Positions 7,522 to 17,262 of a DNA stretch of 47,875 nucleotides are shown here, one piece after another; position 1 is the first letter of the stretch; each line of letters opens with the position of its first letter. The stretch comes from Sphingopyxis soli. GTDB lineage: Bacteria; Pseudomonadota; Alphaproteobacteria; Sphingomonadales; Sphingomonadaceae. The stretch is taken from positions 1 through 47,875 of the forward strand of contig NZ_JAFMTR010000045.1 of the NCBI RefSeq assembly GCF_018682675.1, given 5' to 3'. The notes beneath the pieces are model-generated. The model did no database searches. It was not told the DNA's origin and saw only the letters and a program-made list of their open reading frames with translations. Made by a program: the position numbers and the translations under genes.

Positions 7522-8499
7522 TCAGGGGCGCAACACGACCTTCCCCACCGCCTCGCGTTTCTCGAGCATCGCAAAAGCCTCCCGCCAGTCGGTCAGGTCG
7601 AGCACGGCGTGGACATGCGGCCGGATCCTGCCCGCGGTCGCCAGCGCATCGATCGCCGCGACATTTTCCGCGCCGCGCTCGGGAAAGCGTCGCCCATATT
7701 CGCCCGCGCGCACCCCGACGACCGAGAATCCCTTGATCAGCGGCATGTTCACCGACACCTCGGGAATCCGCCCCGAAGCAAAGCCGATCACGAGCAGCCG
7801 CCCGCCGAAGGCGATGCAGCGCGTCGATTCGTCGAACACGTCGCCGCCGACAGGGTCAAAGATCACATCGGCGCCCTTGCCGCCGGTCAGCGCTTTCACC
7901 TCGTCGCGAAAGCCCGGCTCCGCCGCGATCACCGCATCGGGCGCATAGAGCCGGGTGATCGCCTCGCGCTTCACTGCGCTGCTCGCCGCCGCGATCACGC
8001 GCGCGCCCAGCGCCTTGGCCAGATCGACCGTCGCGAGCCCGACGCCGCCCGCGGCGCCATGCACCAGCACCCATTCGCCGGGTTCGATCCGCGCGCAGCG
8101 GACCAGCGCGACATAGGCGGTGAGATAGGCGACCGGATAGGCCGCCGCCGCCTCCCAGCTCATCGCCTCGGGCTTTGACCGGAGCGCCCCGGCAGGAACA
8201 ACGGTATATTCGGCCATCGCACCGAACCGGTTGCCGCCGACCACCGCGTCGCCGACTCTCCAATCGGTGACGCCCGCGCCGACCGCATCGACTTCGCCCG
8301 AAAATTCCAGACCCGACACGAAGGGCAGATCGGGCTTCAGTTGATAACCGCCGCGCGTCATCAGCAGGTCGGGGAAATTCACCGCCGCGGCCCGCACGCG
8401 AACGCGCACCTCGCCCGCCCCCGGCCCCGGCACCGGAAGGTCGACCAGCCCCGCACCGGCATGGTCGGGCAGCAATTCACGCACCTGCAAAGCCCGCAT
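7522..8499 (-). CDS. NADPH:quinone oxidoreductase family protein (zinc-free MDR)
   Basis: A 325-residue medium-chain dehydrogenase/reductase resembling QorA-type NADPH:quinone reductases and related enoyl reductases. The N-terminal GroES-like domain contains the family pattern AAAVNFPDLLMTRGGYQ and LPFVSGLEFSGEV. The Rossmann domain has VLVHGAAGGVGLATVDLAKALGA as the dinucleotide motif. Catalytic and structural zinc cysteines of alcohol dehydrogenases are absent. The start at 8499 is preceded by GGAAAGG. It is divergent from the endolysin gene with 72 bases between starts. The substrate cannot be told from sequence. Confidence 0.88.
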   Translation of the reverse strand: MRALQVRELLPDHAGAGLVDLPVPGPGAGEVRVRVRAAAVNFPDLLMTRGGYQLKPDLPFVSGLEFSGEVDAVGAGVTDWRVGDAVVGGNRFGAMAEYTVVPAGALRSKPEAMSWEAAAAYPVAYLTAYVALVRCARIEPGEWVLVHGAAGGVGLATVDLAKALGARVIAAASSAVKREAITRLYAPDAVIAAEPGFRDEVKALTGGKGADVIFDPVGGDVFDESTRCIAFGGRLLVIGFASGRIPEVSVNMPLIKGFSVVGVRAGEYGRRFPERGAENVAAIDALATAGRIRPHVHAVLDLTDWREAFAMLEKREAVGKVVLRP

Positions 8500-8502
8500 C
8501 GA

Positions 8503-8556
8503 GAAAGGCCTTTCCTACAATGTACCCATATGGTTCGTTTACGGCACCCGGTAAAC
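8503..8556. promoter_or_regulatory. Palindrome-rich control region between divergent genes
   Basis: In the 72 bases between the oxidoreductase and endolysin starts there are three palindromes: GAAAGGCCTTTC (8503-8514), CCATATGG (8526-8533) and GTTTAC-N8-GTAAAC (8537-8556). A TACAAT -10-like hexamer for the plus strand lies at 8516-8521 with no good -35, as expected for an activator-dependent promoter. The last palindrome would fall just after the transcription start, ahead of the AAAGGAACG ribosome site of the endolysin. Operator function is inference. Confidence 0.45.
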
Positions 8557-8571
8557 CGAAAGGAACGAATC

Positions 8572-9141
8572 ATGCCACGACCCGATCCATCGACCTGCGA
8601 CGCCGACGCGTTGATCGACGCCGTCATCGACCGCGAAGGTCGATATGTAAACCACCCTGCCGACCGCGGCGGCCCGACCTGTTGGGGAATCACCGAAGCT
8701 GTCGCGCGGTCGCAGGGCTATGACGGCTCCATGCGCGACCTGCCACGCGCAGAGGCTGCGATCATCTATCGCCGCCTTTATTGGCTGCGCCCCGGCTTCG
8801 ACAAGGTGGCGCTGCGCGCGCCCCGCATCGCCGCCGAGCTCTTCGACACCGGCGTCAACATGGGCACCGGCACCGCCGTCGGTTTCCTGCAACGCGCGCT
8901 GAATGCGCTCAATCGCGCCGCGCGCGACTATCCCGATATAGCGGTCGATCGCGACATCGGACCGCGCACGCTGTCGGCGCTCGACGGCTTCCTGAAGGCG
9001 CGCGGCAAGGGCGGCGAGACCGTCCTGCTGCGTGCGATGGAGGCGCTGCAGGGCGAACGCTACATCGCGCTCGCCGAACGCCGTCCCAGCCAGGAGGCGT
9101 TTCTCTACGGCTGGCTCGCGAACCGCATCGCGGGCGGCTGA
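8572..9141 (+). CDS. GH108-family endolysin with C-terminal peptidoglycan-binding domain
   Basis: A 189-residue muramidase-type lysin. The N-terminal GH108 domain holds the catalytic region IDREGRYVNHPADRGGPTCW with Glu22 as the expected acid, followed by GITEAVAR. The C-terminal part (about 98-175: MGTGTAVGFLQRALN, then DIGPRTLSAL) matches the peptidoglycan-binding PG_binding_3 fold that normally follows GH108. There is no signal peptide, so it needs a holin to reach the wall, and one lies 62 bases downstream. The start is supported by AAAGGAACG. In related bacteria this pair belongs to gene-transfer-agent release; prophage origin is the alternative. Confidence 0.9.
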   Translation: MPRPDPSTCDADALIDAVIDREGRYVNHPADRGGPTCWGITEAVARSQGYDGSMRDLPRAEAAIIYRRLYWLRPGFDKVALRAPRIAAELFDTGVNMGTGTAVGFLQRALNALNRAARDYPDIAVDRDIGPRTLSALDGFLKARGKGGETVLLRAMEALQGERYIALAERRPSQEAFLYGWLANRIAGG

Positions 9142-9163
9142 TGCCCCATCGCGCGTCATTGGG

Positions 9164-9183
9164 CTGAACTTTACTGAACTTTG
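9164..9183 (+). repeat. Tandem 10-bp repeat between endolysin and holin
   Basis: CTGAACTTTA (9164-9173) is followed directly by CTGAACTTTG (9174-9183), 20 bases before the holin start and just ahead of its GAGGAG ribosome site. It may be a binding site or a translation-tuning element; function is unknown. Confidence 0.7.
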
Positions 9184-9203
9184 AAACCTTGAGGAGCATT
9201 GCC

Positions 9204-9617
9204 ATGAGCATCATCGAAGGCCTGATCGGCCCGATCGCCAAGCTGATCGACAAGATCATCCCCGACCCCGAGGCGCGCGACCGCGCCAAGCTCGAGCTCT
9301 TGAAGCTTGAGGGGAGTCAGGAGATGGAGGCGATCCGCACCCGCATGACCGCAATCGTCGCCGAAGCGAACAGCGCCGACCCCTGGACCAGCCGCGCCCG
9401 GCCGAGCTTCCTCTATGTCATGTATGCGCTCTTGCTATGGGCGATCCCGATGGGCCTCATCGCCGCCGCGCGCCCCGACATGGCCAAAGGCATCGCCGAG
9501 GGCATGAACGCCTATCTCGCCGGCATCCCCGAACCGCTCTACGCGCTCTTTGGCACCGGCTATCTCGGCTACACGGCGGCGCGCGCATGGGGGAAAGCTA
9601 AGGGGGTGGAGAGCTGA
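9204..9617 (+). CDS. Three-TM holin of the gene-transfer-release family
   Basis: A 137-residue protein matching the alphaproteobacterial 'holin of 3TMs, for gene-transfer release' family as I remember it. The first 20 residues (MSIIEGLIGPIAKLIDKIIP) are amphipathic or weakly membrane-associating. A charged helix (21-58) follows, then spans at about 69-88 (LYVMYALLLWAIPMGLIAA) and 109-127 around GTGYLGYTAARAWGK. The ATG at 9204 is preceded by GAGGAG. It would permeabilise the inner membrane so the adjacent GH108 lysin can act. No phage structural genes lie nearby, which favours a remotely encoded GTA lysis cassette over a prophage remnant. Confidence 0.88.
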   Translation: MSIIEGLIGPIAKLIDKIIPDPEARDRAKLELLKLEGSQEMEAIRTRMTAIVAEANSADPWTSRARPSFLYVMYALLLWAIPMGLIAAARPDMAKGIAEGMNAYLAGIPEPLYALFGTGYLGYTAARAWGKAKGVES

Positions 9618-9621
9618 GGCC

Positions 9622-9753
9622 GACACTCCCTACCCTTTAGGGGAGGGCAGCGAGACTTGGGAACTTGTTCCCTAGTCGCAGCGGGTGGGGGACCTCGGCG
9701 TTGCGCAATCTCGGCAGGCCCCACCCCAACCCCTCCCCTGAAGGGGAGGGGCT
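9622..9753. repeat. Imperfect long palindromic repeat with terminal hairpin
   Basis: Left arm CCCTACCCTTTAGGGGAGGG and right part ending in the perfect hairpin CCCCTCCCC-TGAA-GGGGAGGGG (9732-9753) form a complex palindrome between the holin and the convergent SRPBCC gene. The motif CACCCCAACCCCTCCCCTGA is typical of GC-rich extragenic repeats in sphingomonads. It probably doubles as a bidirectional transcription stop. Confidence 0.65.
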
Positions 9754-9754
9754 T

Positions 9755-10231
9755 TCACCCCTCCACCACCGCCGCCAGTTTCGCCAGCGAGCTATTGAGC
9801 CCCGCCACATGATCCTTGGCCGAAATCCCCGGCGGCACGTGATGCGCGTCGATCGTCACCAGCGTGCCGCCGCCTTTGCGCGACAGATACCAGTGCATCG
9901 CCATCGTCCCTGAAAAACGCGGATCGTCGGATTCGAACGCGACCTCCCAGACGATCAGCCGCCCGTCGTCGAGGACCGGAATGTGGACCTCGACGATGTC
10001 GGCATCGTCATCGCTCTTGGTCTCGATGTCGGGATCGTCAAAGGTCAGCCGCAGCCGGAAGCCGCCGCCTTCGCTAAGGTCGCAACGATCGAATTCACCC
10101 GCCGCCCCCTCGGGCGGCAACCAGCGTGCGAGCTTGTCGGCGCTGGTGAAGGCGGCGAACACATCGACCAGCGGCGCCGCGATCAGCCGTTCGGCATGAT
10201 CGGTGCGCCGCGTCTTCTTGGTGGGTCTCAA
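9755..10231 (-). CDS. SRPBCC / AHSA1-like protein
   Basis: A 158-residue START-like protein. The N-terminal [31 protein letters not shown] and the C-terminal [31 protein letters not shown] are the two conserved ends of the AHSA1 (Activator of Hsp90 ATPase homolog) family. These proteins bind hydrophobic ligands in a deep cavity, and functions vary. The start is a TTG at 10231 that overlaps the alaS stop (TTGA), so it is translationally coupled to alaS. No ligand can be inferred. Confidence 0.85.
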   Translation of the reverse strand: MRPTKKTRRTDHAERLIAAPLVDVFAAFTSADKLARWLPPEGAAGEFDRCDLSEGGGFRLRLTFDDPDIETKSDDDADIVEVHIPVLDDGRLIVWEVAFESDDPRFSGTMAMHWYLSRKGGGTLVTIDAHHVPPGISAKDHVAGLNSSLAKLAAVVEG

Positions 10232-12873
10232 GCGAGCGCGGCTTTCACGGCCGCGACGGCATCGTTCGCCGCGCCGCCGTTCGGACCGCCGCCCTGCGCC
10301 ATGTCGGGACGGCCGCCGCCGCCCTGCCCGCCGAGCGCCGCGACCGCGGCCTTGACCAGATCGACCGCGCTATGGCTGCCCGTCTTGTCGTCGGTGACCC
10401 CGACCGCGACCGAAGCGCGTCCGTCATTGACCGCGACCAGCATCGCGACGCCGCTGCCGACCTGTTTCTTCAGGCCATCGACCGTGCCGCGCAGCTCCTT
10501 GGGGTCGAGCCCGTCGACGACCTGCGCGAGGAACGCCACATCGCCGACCTGCTCGACCGCCGGGCCCGTCGCCGCGCCGCTGCCACCACCCATCGCCAGC
10601 GCCTTCTTCGCGTCGGCCAGCTCGCGCTCGGCCTTCTTGAGCTGCTCGGCGAGCGCCGCGACGCGCGCCGGAACCTCGTCGGGCGAGGTCTTGAGCGCCG
10701 CCGCCGCCGCCTTCAACGCCTCGTCGCGGCCATTGAGCCATGCGCGCGCCGCCTCGCCGGTCAGCGCCTCGATGCGCCGCACGCCCGAGGAGACCGCGCT
10801 TTCGCTGACGATCTTGAACAGCGCGATATCGCCGAGCGCGCGGACATGCGTGCCGCCGCACAGTTCGACCGAATAGCTGTGGTCGTCGGCACGGCCCATC
10901 GACAGCACGCGCACCTCGTCGCCGTATTTCTCGCCGAACAGCGCCATTGCGCCCGCCGCGATCGCGTCCTCGGGGGTCATCAACCGCGTCGTCACCGCGT
11001 CGTTACCGCGGATCTGCGCGTTCACATCGGCCTCGATCTCAGCAATCTCCTCGGCGGACAGCGCCTTGGGATGCGAGAAGTCGAAGCGGAAGCGATCCTC
11101 GGCGACCAGGCTGCCCTTCTGCGTCACATGGTCGCCCAGCCGGTTGCGGAGCGCGGCGTGCAGCAGGTGCGTCGCGCTGTGGTTGGCGCGGATGCGATCG
11201 CGCCGCGCGGCGTCGACGGTGAGCTGGACCGTATCGCCGACCTTCAACGTTCCCGCCTCCAGCCTGGCCTGATGCGTGTGCAGGCGGCCGAGCGGCTTGC
11301 CGGTGTCGCTGACGGTCGCTTTGACGCCTTCCAGCGTCGCGATCGTCCCGGCGTCACCCATCTGGCCGCCGCTCTCGCCATAGAAGGGGGTCTGGTTGGT
11401 CAGCACGACGACCTCGTCGCCCGCCTTCGCCTCGCCGACCGGCTTGCCGTCCTTCACCAGCCCGATCACGGTCGCCTCGCCCGCGGTCGAGGTATAGCCG
11501 GTGAACTCGGTGCTGCCGTTGGCTTCGGCGAGGTCGAACCAGATTTCGTCCGACGCCTTGTCGCCGCTGCCCTTCCACGCCGCGCGCGCCGCCGCCTTCT
11601 GCTGCGCCATCGCCGCGTCGAAACCCGCGCGGTCGACGTTGATGTCGCGCGTGCGCAGGGCATCTTCGGTCAGGTCGTAAGGGAAGCCATAGGTGTCATA
11701 GAGCTTGAACGCGACCTCGCCGGGCAGCGTATCACCCTTGCCCATGCCGACGGTCGCTTCGTCGAGCAGCTTCAACCCCTTGTCGAGCGTCTGACGGAAA
11801 TTGACCTCCTCGCGCTCCAGCGTCTCGGCGATCAGCGGCTGCGCGCGGATCAACTCGGGATAGGCGGCGCCCATCTCTGCGGTCAGCGACGGCAGCAGCC
11901 GGTGCATCAACGGATCCTTCGCACCCAGCAGATGCGCGTGGCGCATCGCGCGCCGCATGATCCGGCGCAGCACATAACCGCGGCCCTCGTTCGACGGCAG
12001 CACGCCGTCGGCGACGAGGAAGCTCGATGCGCGGAGGTGGTCGGCGATTACGCGATGGCTCGCTTGGCTTCCGCCTTCGGCCGGTACGCCGGTCAGGTCG
12101 ACAGACGCCGCGATCAGCGCCTTGAACGTATCGGTATCGTAATTGTCGTGAACGCCCTGCAGCACCGCCGCGATGCGTTCGAGCCCCATGCCGGTGTCGA
12201 TGCTCGGTCGCGGCAGGTCGACGCGTTCGCCGCCGGGCAACTGTTCATATTGCATGAACACCAGGTTCCAGATCTCGACGAAGCGGTCGCCGTCCTCCTC
12301 CGGCGATCCCGGCGGGCCGCCCCAGATATGGTCGCCATGGTCATAGAAGATTTCGCTGCACGGACCGCACGGCCCGGTGTCGCCCATCGACCAGAAATTG
12401 TCGCTGGTCGGGATGCGGATGATGCGATCCTCGGGCAGACCCGCGATCTTGCGCCACAGGTCATAGGTCTCGTCATCGGTGTGATAGACGGTCGCGGTCA
12501 GCTTTTCCGGCGGCAGGCCCCAGGTCTTGGTGATCAGGGTCCATGCGTGGTCGATCGCCTGTTCCTTGAAATAGTCGCCGAAAGAGAAATTCCCCAGCAT
12601 TTCAAAGAAGGTGTGATGCCGCGCCGTATAGCCGACATTGTCGAGGTCGTTGTGCTTGCCGCCCGCGCGCACGCACTTCTGCGACGAGGTCGCGGTGCTG
12701 TACGGACGCTTCTCCAGCCCGGTAAAGACATTCTTGAACGGCACCATGCCCGCATTGACGAACATCAGCGTCGGGTCGTTGTACGGCACCAGCGGCGCCG
12801 ACGGCTCGATATGGTGGCCCGCCTCCCCGAAATAGTCGAGGAAAGAGCGGCGAATGTCGTTGGTCGAGGTCAT
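10228..12873 (-). CDS. alaS: Alanyl-tRNA synthetase
   Basis: AlaRS (881 residues, full family length) charges tRNA-Ala and edits mischarged Ser/Gly. The class II catalytic core is at the N-terminus ([15 protein letters not shown], then [19 protein letters not shown] in the tRNA-recognition part). The editing domain carries [12 protein letters not shown] and the zinc-binding [13 protein letters not shown] coiled coil and a C-terminal C-Ala domain (rich in Gly, ending [16 protein letters not shown]) complete it. The SRPBCC gene overlaps its stop. No T-box or leader peptide is visible in the 63 bases upstream. Confidence 0.97.
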   Translation of the reverse strand: MTSTNDIRRSFLDYFGEAGHHIEPSAPLVPYNDPTLMFVNAGMVPFKNVFTGLEKRPYSTATSSQKCVRAGGKHNDLDNVGYTARHHTFFEMLGNFSFGDYFKEQAIDHAWTLITKTWGLPPEKLTATVYHTDDETYDLWRKIAGLPEDRIIRIPTSDNFWSMGDTGPCGPCSEIFYDHGDHIWGGPPGSPEEDGDRFVEIWNLVFMQYEQLPGGERVDLPRPSIDTGMGLERIAAVLQGVHDNYDTDTFKALIAASVDLTGVPAEGGSQASHRVIADHLRASSFLVADGVLPSNEGRGYVLRRIMRRAMRHAHLLGAKDPLMHRLLPSLTAEMGAAYPELIRAQPLIAETLEREEVNFRQTLDKGLKLLDEATVGMGKGDTLPGEVAFKLYDTYGFPYDLTEDALRTRDINVDRAGFDAAMAQQKAAARAAWKGSGDKASDEIWFDLAEANGSTEFTGYTSTAGEATVIGLVKDGKPVGEAKAGDEVVVLTNQTPFYGESGGQMGDAGTIATLEGVKATVSDTGKPLGRLHTHQARLEAGTLKVGDTVQLTVDAARRDRIRANHSATHLLHAALRNRLGDHVTQKGSLVAEDRFRFDFSHPKALSAEEIAEIEADVNAQIRGNDAVTTRLMTPEDAIAAGAMALFGEKYGDEVRVLSMGRADDHSYSVELCGGTHVRALGDIALFKIVSESAVSSGVRRIEALTGEAARAWLNGRDEALKAAAAALKTSPDEVPARVAALAEQLKKAERELADAKKALAMGGGSGAATGPAVEQVGDVAFLAQVVDGLDPKELRGTVDGLKKQVGSGVAMLVAVNDGRASVAVGVTDDKTGSHSAVDLVKAAVAALGGQGGGGRPDMAQGGGPNGGAANDAVAAVKAALA

Positions 12874-12936
12874 GCGCGCGATCTAGTGCGACACGCCGCG
12901 TTTCTCAAGCATTACGAACGAGAAGGTAGCGCGCCG

Positions 12937-13671
12937 TCAGCGCGCGCACAGCCCGTCGAGTTCGTCGTCGGTCAAACCCCGCTGCTCGACCAGCGCGGTC
13001 GGAATGAACTGCACGTCATATTGCGAGATGCGATATTCATTCTCGCGCACCCGCTGCACCATGATCCCGCCGCATGTTCCCTCGATCCCCGGATGATCGT
13101 CGATCACCGAAAAGAAGGCATAGGCGCCCGGATAGGCGGCCCCCGCCGGATTGTTGCTCCACGTCACGAACTTCGGCGTGAGCGTCCCTGCGCTGCCCGT
13201 GCGCCCCTGCGTCGCGCCCTTGACCAGCCCGTCCCAGTCGGCCTTGCTGATCTCGATGATCGGATCCATCATCGCCATGCCAGCAGCATCGCCGCGGTTC
13301 AGCCGATCGAGAAAGCGCGTCACGAAGACCGTCACACTCGCGGTCTCCGCCGCGCTTGCGGTCCAATCGGCGGGCACCGGCTTGTACGGATCGGTCGCCG
13401 GATCGAAGCAGAAGAAATTCTGGCGCAGATTCTCGATCAGCATCACGTTGCGCGCCGTGTCGATGCGGCTGTCGAAATAATGACGGCCAAAGCGGGTTCC
13501 GAGCTTGCCGCAGCGACGCACCGCCTCTGCCTGCACCCGTTCCATGACCTTGCCGAAGGCCGCCGATTCAAAGCTGTCGACTGTTGCCGTATAGCCGCGG
13601 CCGGGCACCGCATCGATCCGGATTCCCGGCTCGGTAACCGCCAGCATCAATGCCATCGCCAGAAAACTCAT
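12937..13671 (-). CDS. Hypothetical secreted protein
   Basis: I do not recognise a named family. From ATG 13671 the protein has 244 residues with a short N-terminal hydrophobic stretch (MSFLAMALMLAV) that may be a signal sequence. The central part has two cysteines (RRCGKLGTRFG and NFFCFDP). The C-terminal half (FVTRFLDRLNRGDAAGMAMM, then TLTPKFVTWSNN and a FFSVIDDH-TCGGIMVQRV beta unit) looks like an NTF2-like or DUF4019-type fold. It lies between alaS and another secreted hypothetical on the same strand. Confidence 0.7.
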   Translation of the reverse strand: MSFLAMALMLAVTEPGIRIDAVPGRGYTATVDSFESAAFGKVMERVQAEAVRRCGKLGTRFGRHYFDSRIDTARNVMLIENLRQNFFCFDPATDPYKPVPADWTASAAETASVTVFVTRFLDRLNRGDAAGMAMMDPIIEISKADWDGLVKGATQGRTGSAGTLTPKFVTWSNNPAGAAYPGAYAFFSVIDDHPGIEGTCGGIMVQRVRENEYRISQYDVQFIPTALVEQRGLTDDELDGLCAR

Positions 13672-13771
13672 GCCGCCCACCCCCTGTTGGCGCCGCGCTC
13701 CACGGCGGGGATCATATGGGATCGGGCGGCAAGGCTCGACAAGTCTAATTTCTTCGGGTTGTCTGACCCCC

Positions 13772-14371
13772 TCAAAAGGAGGTGGCGATGCCCTTGCCGA
13801 GATAGCAGGGCAGTTGCTGCAACACGTCGGCCTTCGGCACGCCATCCTCCACCAACTGGGGCGGGACTTCGGACGTGTCGATCCGCACCACGGTGAAGCC
13901 GTCGCCCGGTTTCGCGCGGTGAACGACAACATAGCCGCAGTCCATCGTCCCGTCCGCCCGGTCGCCGCGAAAATCGAAAGCGGCATACAGCCCCGGGGGC
14001 TGCCCGGCAGGGTCGGGATACCAGCTCAACCGCAGGACGCGGATCCGGCCATCGGCCCATATCGCGGCGCGCTTGCGCAGGTTCATTTCCCATTCGAGCC
14101 GCGGGTTCGCCGCCTGGAAGGACAGGCGCAGCATCGCATAGGCCGCAGCATAGTCGCGCCGCGCCAGCGCCAACACATATTCGGCGAAACGATCGGCCGC
14201 TCCCTTCTCATCCGCCGCCGTCGGCGTGAAAGTCACACCCTCGGGCACGACCACGTCGCGCTCGACCTCGGGCGCAACCGGCGGCGGCGCGCCGAAAGCC
14301 GCCGGGATACCGGAAAGGAGGAAAGCCGACATCAACCACAGCCGACCGCCGGGCCGGCGATCAATAGCCAT
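13772..14371 (-). CDS. Hypothetical secreted protein
   Basis: A 199-residue protein of unknown function with a good signal peptide (RRPGGRLWLMSAFLLSGIPA, cleavage near AAFGA at residue 28). The body begins with a helical segment AADRFAEYVLALARRDYAAA, then NPRLEWEMNLRKRAA. A beta-rich part follows with VLRLSWYPDPAGQPPGLY and DCGYVVVHRAKPGDGFTVV. That arrangement again suggests an NTF2-like or DUF4019-like fold, as in the gene just downstream. The start at 14371 overlaps the end of the GST gene by 11 bases, indicating translational coupling; MSAFLL at 14332 is the alternative start. Confidence 0.7.
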   Translation of the reverse strand: MAIDRRPGGRLWLMSAFLLSGIPAAFGAPPPVAPEVERDVVVPEGVTFTPTAADEKGAADRFAEYVLALARRDYAAAYAMLRLSFQAANPRLEWEMNLRKRAAIWADGRIRVLRLSWYPDPAGQPPGLYAAFDFRGDRADGTMDCGYVVVHRAKPGDGFTVVRIDTSEVPPQLVEDGVPKADVLQQLPCYLGKGIATSF

Positions 14372-14987
14372 AATAGGCGCCGCCCTTCTCCCGCGCGCGG
14401 CGCCACGCCGGCCGATCGTGGCATGCATTCACGAAATTGGCGAGTTTCGGAAAGCGCTGCGCCAGTCCCTGCATGATCGCGATCTCGGCCGGAAAGCTCA
14501 GCATGATGTCCGCGGCGGTCAGATTGTCGCCGACGAAATGCCCGTCTTCGCTGACGGCGTTTTCCATATAGGCAAAATGCGAATCGAGTTGCTGCGTGAT
14601 CCGCGCCTCGAGCGGCGCGGCCGCTTCGCCGAGACGCGCCGTATAAATGCGCAGCAGGATCGGAGTCATCGCCGAGCCTTCGGCAAAATGCATCCATTGC
14701 AGGTGGCGGACATGATCGTCGGTGCCCCGCGGCGGCACCAGTTTCTCACCGCCGTGATAGTCGCAGATATATTCGGCGATCGCCGCCGACTCGATGATGA
14801 TGCGCCCGGCATCCTCAAGCACCGGCGACTTGCCGAGCGGGTGGACCGCGAGGAGTTCGGGAGGCGCCAGATTCGTGACCGGGTCGCGATCGTAGAATTT
14901 GATGTCATAGGGCGCGCCAATCTCTTCGAGCAGCCAGAGGATGCGCTGCGAGCGGCTGTTGTTGAGATGGTGGACGATCAGGCTCAT
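14361..14987 (-). CDS. Glutathione S-transferase family protein
   Basis: A 208-residue cytosolic GST. The thioredoxin-like N-terminal domain has IVHHLNNSRSQRILWLLEEI with Ser11/Arg12 as likely active-site residues, PLGKSPVLEDAG and IIIESAAIAEYICDYHG, the glutathione gamma-glutamyl-binding ESAAI motif. The all-helical C-terminal domain follows (HLQWMHFAEGSAMTPILL, then FVGDNLTAADIMLSFPAEIA). It sits 18 bases after the arginase-family gene and overlaps the next gene, forming a three-gene operon. Substrate unknown. Confidence 0.92.
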   Translation of the reverse strand: MSLIVHHLNNSRSQRILWLLEEIGAPYDIKFYDRDPVTNLAPPELLAVHPLGKSPVLEDAGRIIIESAAIAEYICDYHGGEKLVPPRGTDDHVRHLQWMHFAEGSAMTPILLRIYTARLGEAAAPLEARITQQLDSHFAYMENAVSEDGHFVGDNLTAADIMLSFPAEIAIMQGLAQRFPKLANFVNACHDRPAWRRAREKGGAYYGY

Positions 14988-15005
14988 CGCTCTCTCCTTC
15001 GGGGG

Positions 15006-15821
15006 TCAGGACGGATAGGGTCCGTTACGGTCGATCAGCGCCGCGAGTTCGCGCACGAGCTTGGCGCCGAGGATCGCCGTGACGCCGCCAACGTCCCGGC
15101 CGGGATGATGCTCGACGATGTCGGCGCCAACGATCGGCGCGGTTTGCTTGTGGAGGACCGCCAGCACCTCGCGGACGGTCAGTCCACCCGGCTCGGGATG
15201 CGCGACGCCGGGCGCTTCGGCGGGATCGATGCCGTCGAGGTCGATCGAGATGTAGAGCGGCCCCTTGAGCACAGGCACCGCGCCCGGTGTGAATCCGGCC
15301 ATCGGGACGATCTCGACCCCGAAGCGCTCGGCCTGCTCGCGGCAATGTCCGTTCAGCGTCCGGATGCCGACCTGCACCAGCCGACTGGCATGGCCAGCCT
15401 CGCAAATGCGCGCGAAGGGCGAAGCGTGGCTGCGCGGATTGCCGCCGAAATCGTCGTAGAGATCGGGATGCGCGTCGAAGTGAAGGATGTTGAGCGGACC
15501 GAAACAGGTTGCCGCCGCCTCGACGAGCGGAACGGTCACCGCATGATCGCCGCCGAGCGCCAGCGGCACCTCACCATCTTCCTGCAGCATGGTGACGTGG
15601 CGCCGGATCGCCGCATCGTCGCGCGCCGTATCTTCGCTGAGCGGCAGGTCGCCGTCGTCGGCAAAGGCGATATCGACGCCGATCTCGGGCCCAAGCTCGC
15701 TCGCCAGATTGCCGCGATCGCTGCGCAAGGCGGCGCGGATCGCCGCCGGCCCCGCCGCCGCGCCGCGCTCGAAGCTGCTGTTGACGTCGGTGGGCAGGCC
15801 GAAAAGACGGATCGCGGGCAT
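15006..15821 (-). CDS. Arginase/agmatinase family ureohydrolase
   Basis: A 271-residue binuclear manganese hydrolase that cleaves a guanidino group to urea or a related product. Metal ligands are visible: GGDH (His93), DAHPD (116-120) and SIDLDGIDP (192-200). These are the three signature motifs of the ureohydrolase superfamily. Length and the IVGADIVEHHPGRD segment fit arginase or agmatinase; the substrate cannot be decided from sequence alone. It heads an operon with a GST and a secreted protein, 241 bases downstream of recA. No urease or polyamine genes lie nearby to help. Confidence 0.9.
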   Translation of the reverse strand: MPAIRLFGLPTDVNSSFERGAAAGPAAIRAALRSDRGNLASELGPEIGVDIAFADDGDLPLSEDTARDDAAIRRHVTMLQEDGEVPLALGGDHAVTVPLVEAAATCFGPLNILHFDAHPDLYDDFGGNPRSHASPFARICEAGHASRLVQVGIRTLNGHCREQAERFGVEIVPMAGFTPGAVPVLKGPLYISIDLDGIDPAEAPGVAHPEPGGLTVREVLAVLHKQTAPIVGADIVEHHPGRDVGGVTAILGAKLVRELAALIDRNGPYPS

Positions 15822-16000
15822 GGGCTGCTTGTAGCCGCTGGCGAAGGTCGCGCAAGGCGCTGCCGGTCGAGAATTGGCGCAAGGAAATCGCCATTCCCGA
15901 TCGCCGGCGAGCGATCAACGGCGGGCGGGCCGACCTGCAGGAGAGGGGCTGCGCAGGTGCATTGCAGTCGCAAGGAGACCGCGGGGCCCGCCGCCGTCGG

Positions 16001-16037
16001 CCGGCCGGTTTCTCGGGAGATCGGGAAAACCGGCCGG
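16001..16037. terminator. Hairpin downstream of recA
   Basis: Arms CCGGCCGGTTT (16001-16011) and AAACCGGCCGG (16027-16037) are perfect 11-bp complements with a 15-base loop, 26 bases beyond the recA stop. No U-tract follows on either strand, so it is either a factor-assisted terminator or an RNA-stabilising hairpin. The remaining 180 bases up to the arginase-family start show nothing else I recognise. Confidence 0.55.
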
Positions 16038-16062
16038 ATGGCGTCATTGTCAGTAGCGGCGA

Positions 16063-17145
<1,083 letters not shown>

Positions 17146-17220
17146 GACCGTCCCTTTCCAGCTCTAGAGCGACGGTAGAAGCATCGCAATGGCAGACTAT
17201 GTGCCATATTTGTTCTCGTG

Positions 17221-17235
17221 GAACAAGTGGGGAAC
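17221..17235 (-). promoter_or_regulatory. SOS (LexA) box of recA
   Basis: On the minus strand the sequence reads GTTC-CCCACTT-GTTC, the exact alphaproteobacterial LexA consensus GTTC-N7-GTTC. It lies 76 bases before the recA start, inside the 117-base gap to the response-regulator gene. This predicts DNA-damage induction of recA through LexA. A further GAAC/GTTC pair at 17212-17224 overlaps it in inverted arrangement. Confidence 0.85.
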
Positions 17236-17262
17236 AAAGAAAAATCGAACGATCGGTAATAC

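Noticed and set aside
10372..13896. Very long plus-strand open frame (over 1,100 codons) opposite alaS
   Set aside because: It is antisense to a complete alaS, is extremely Arg/Asp/Ala-rich and has no domain. High GC with strong third-position bias removes stops on the opposite strand. The same holds for the long antisense frames opposite cckA, the M13 peptidase, cheA, secD and aspS.
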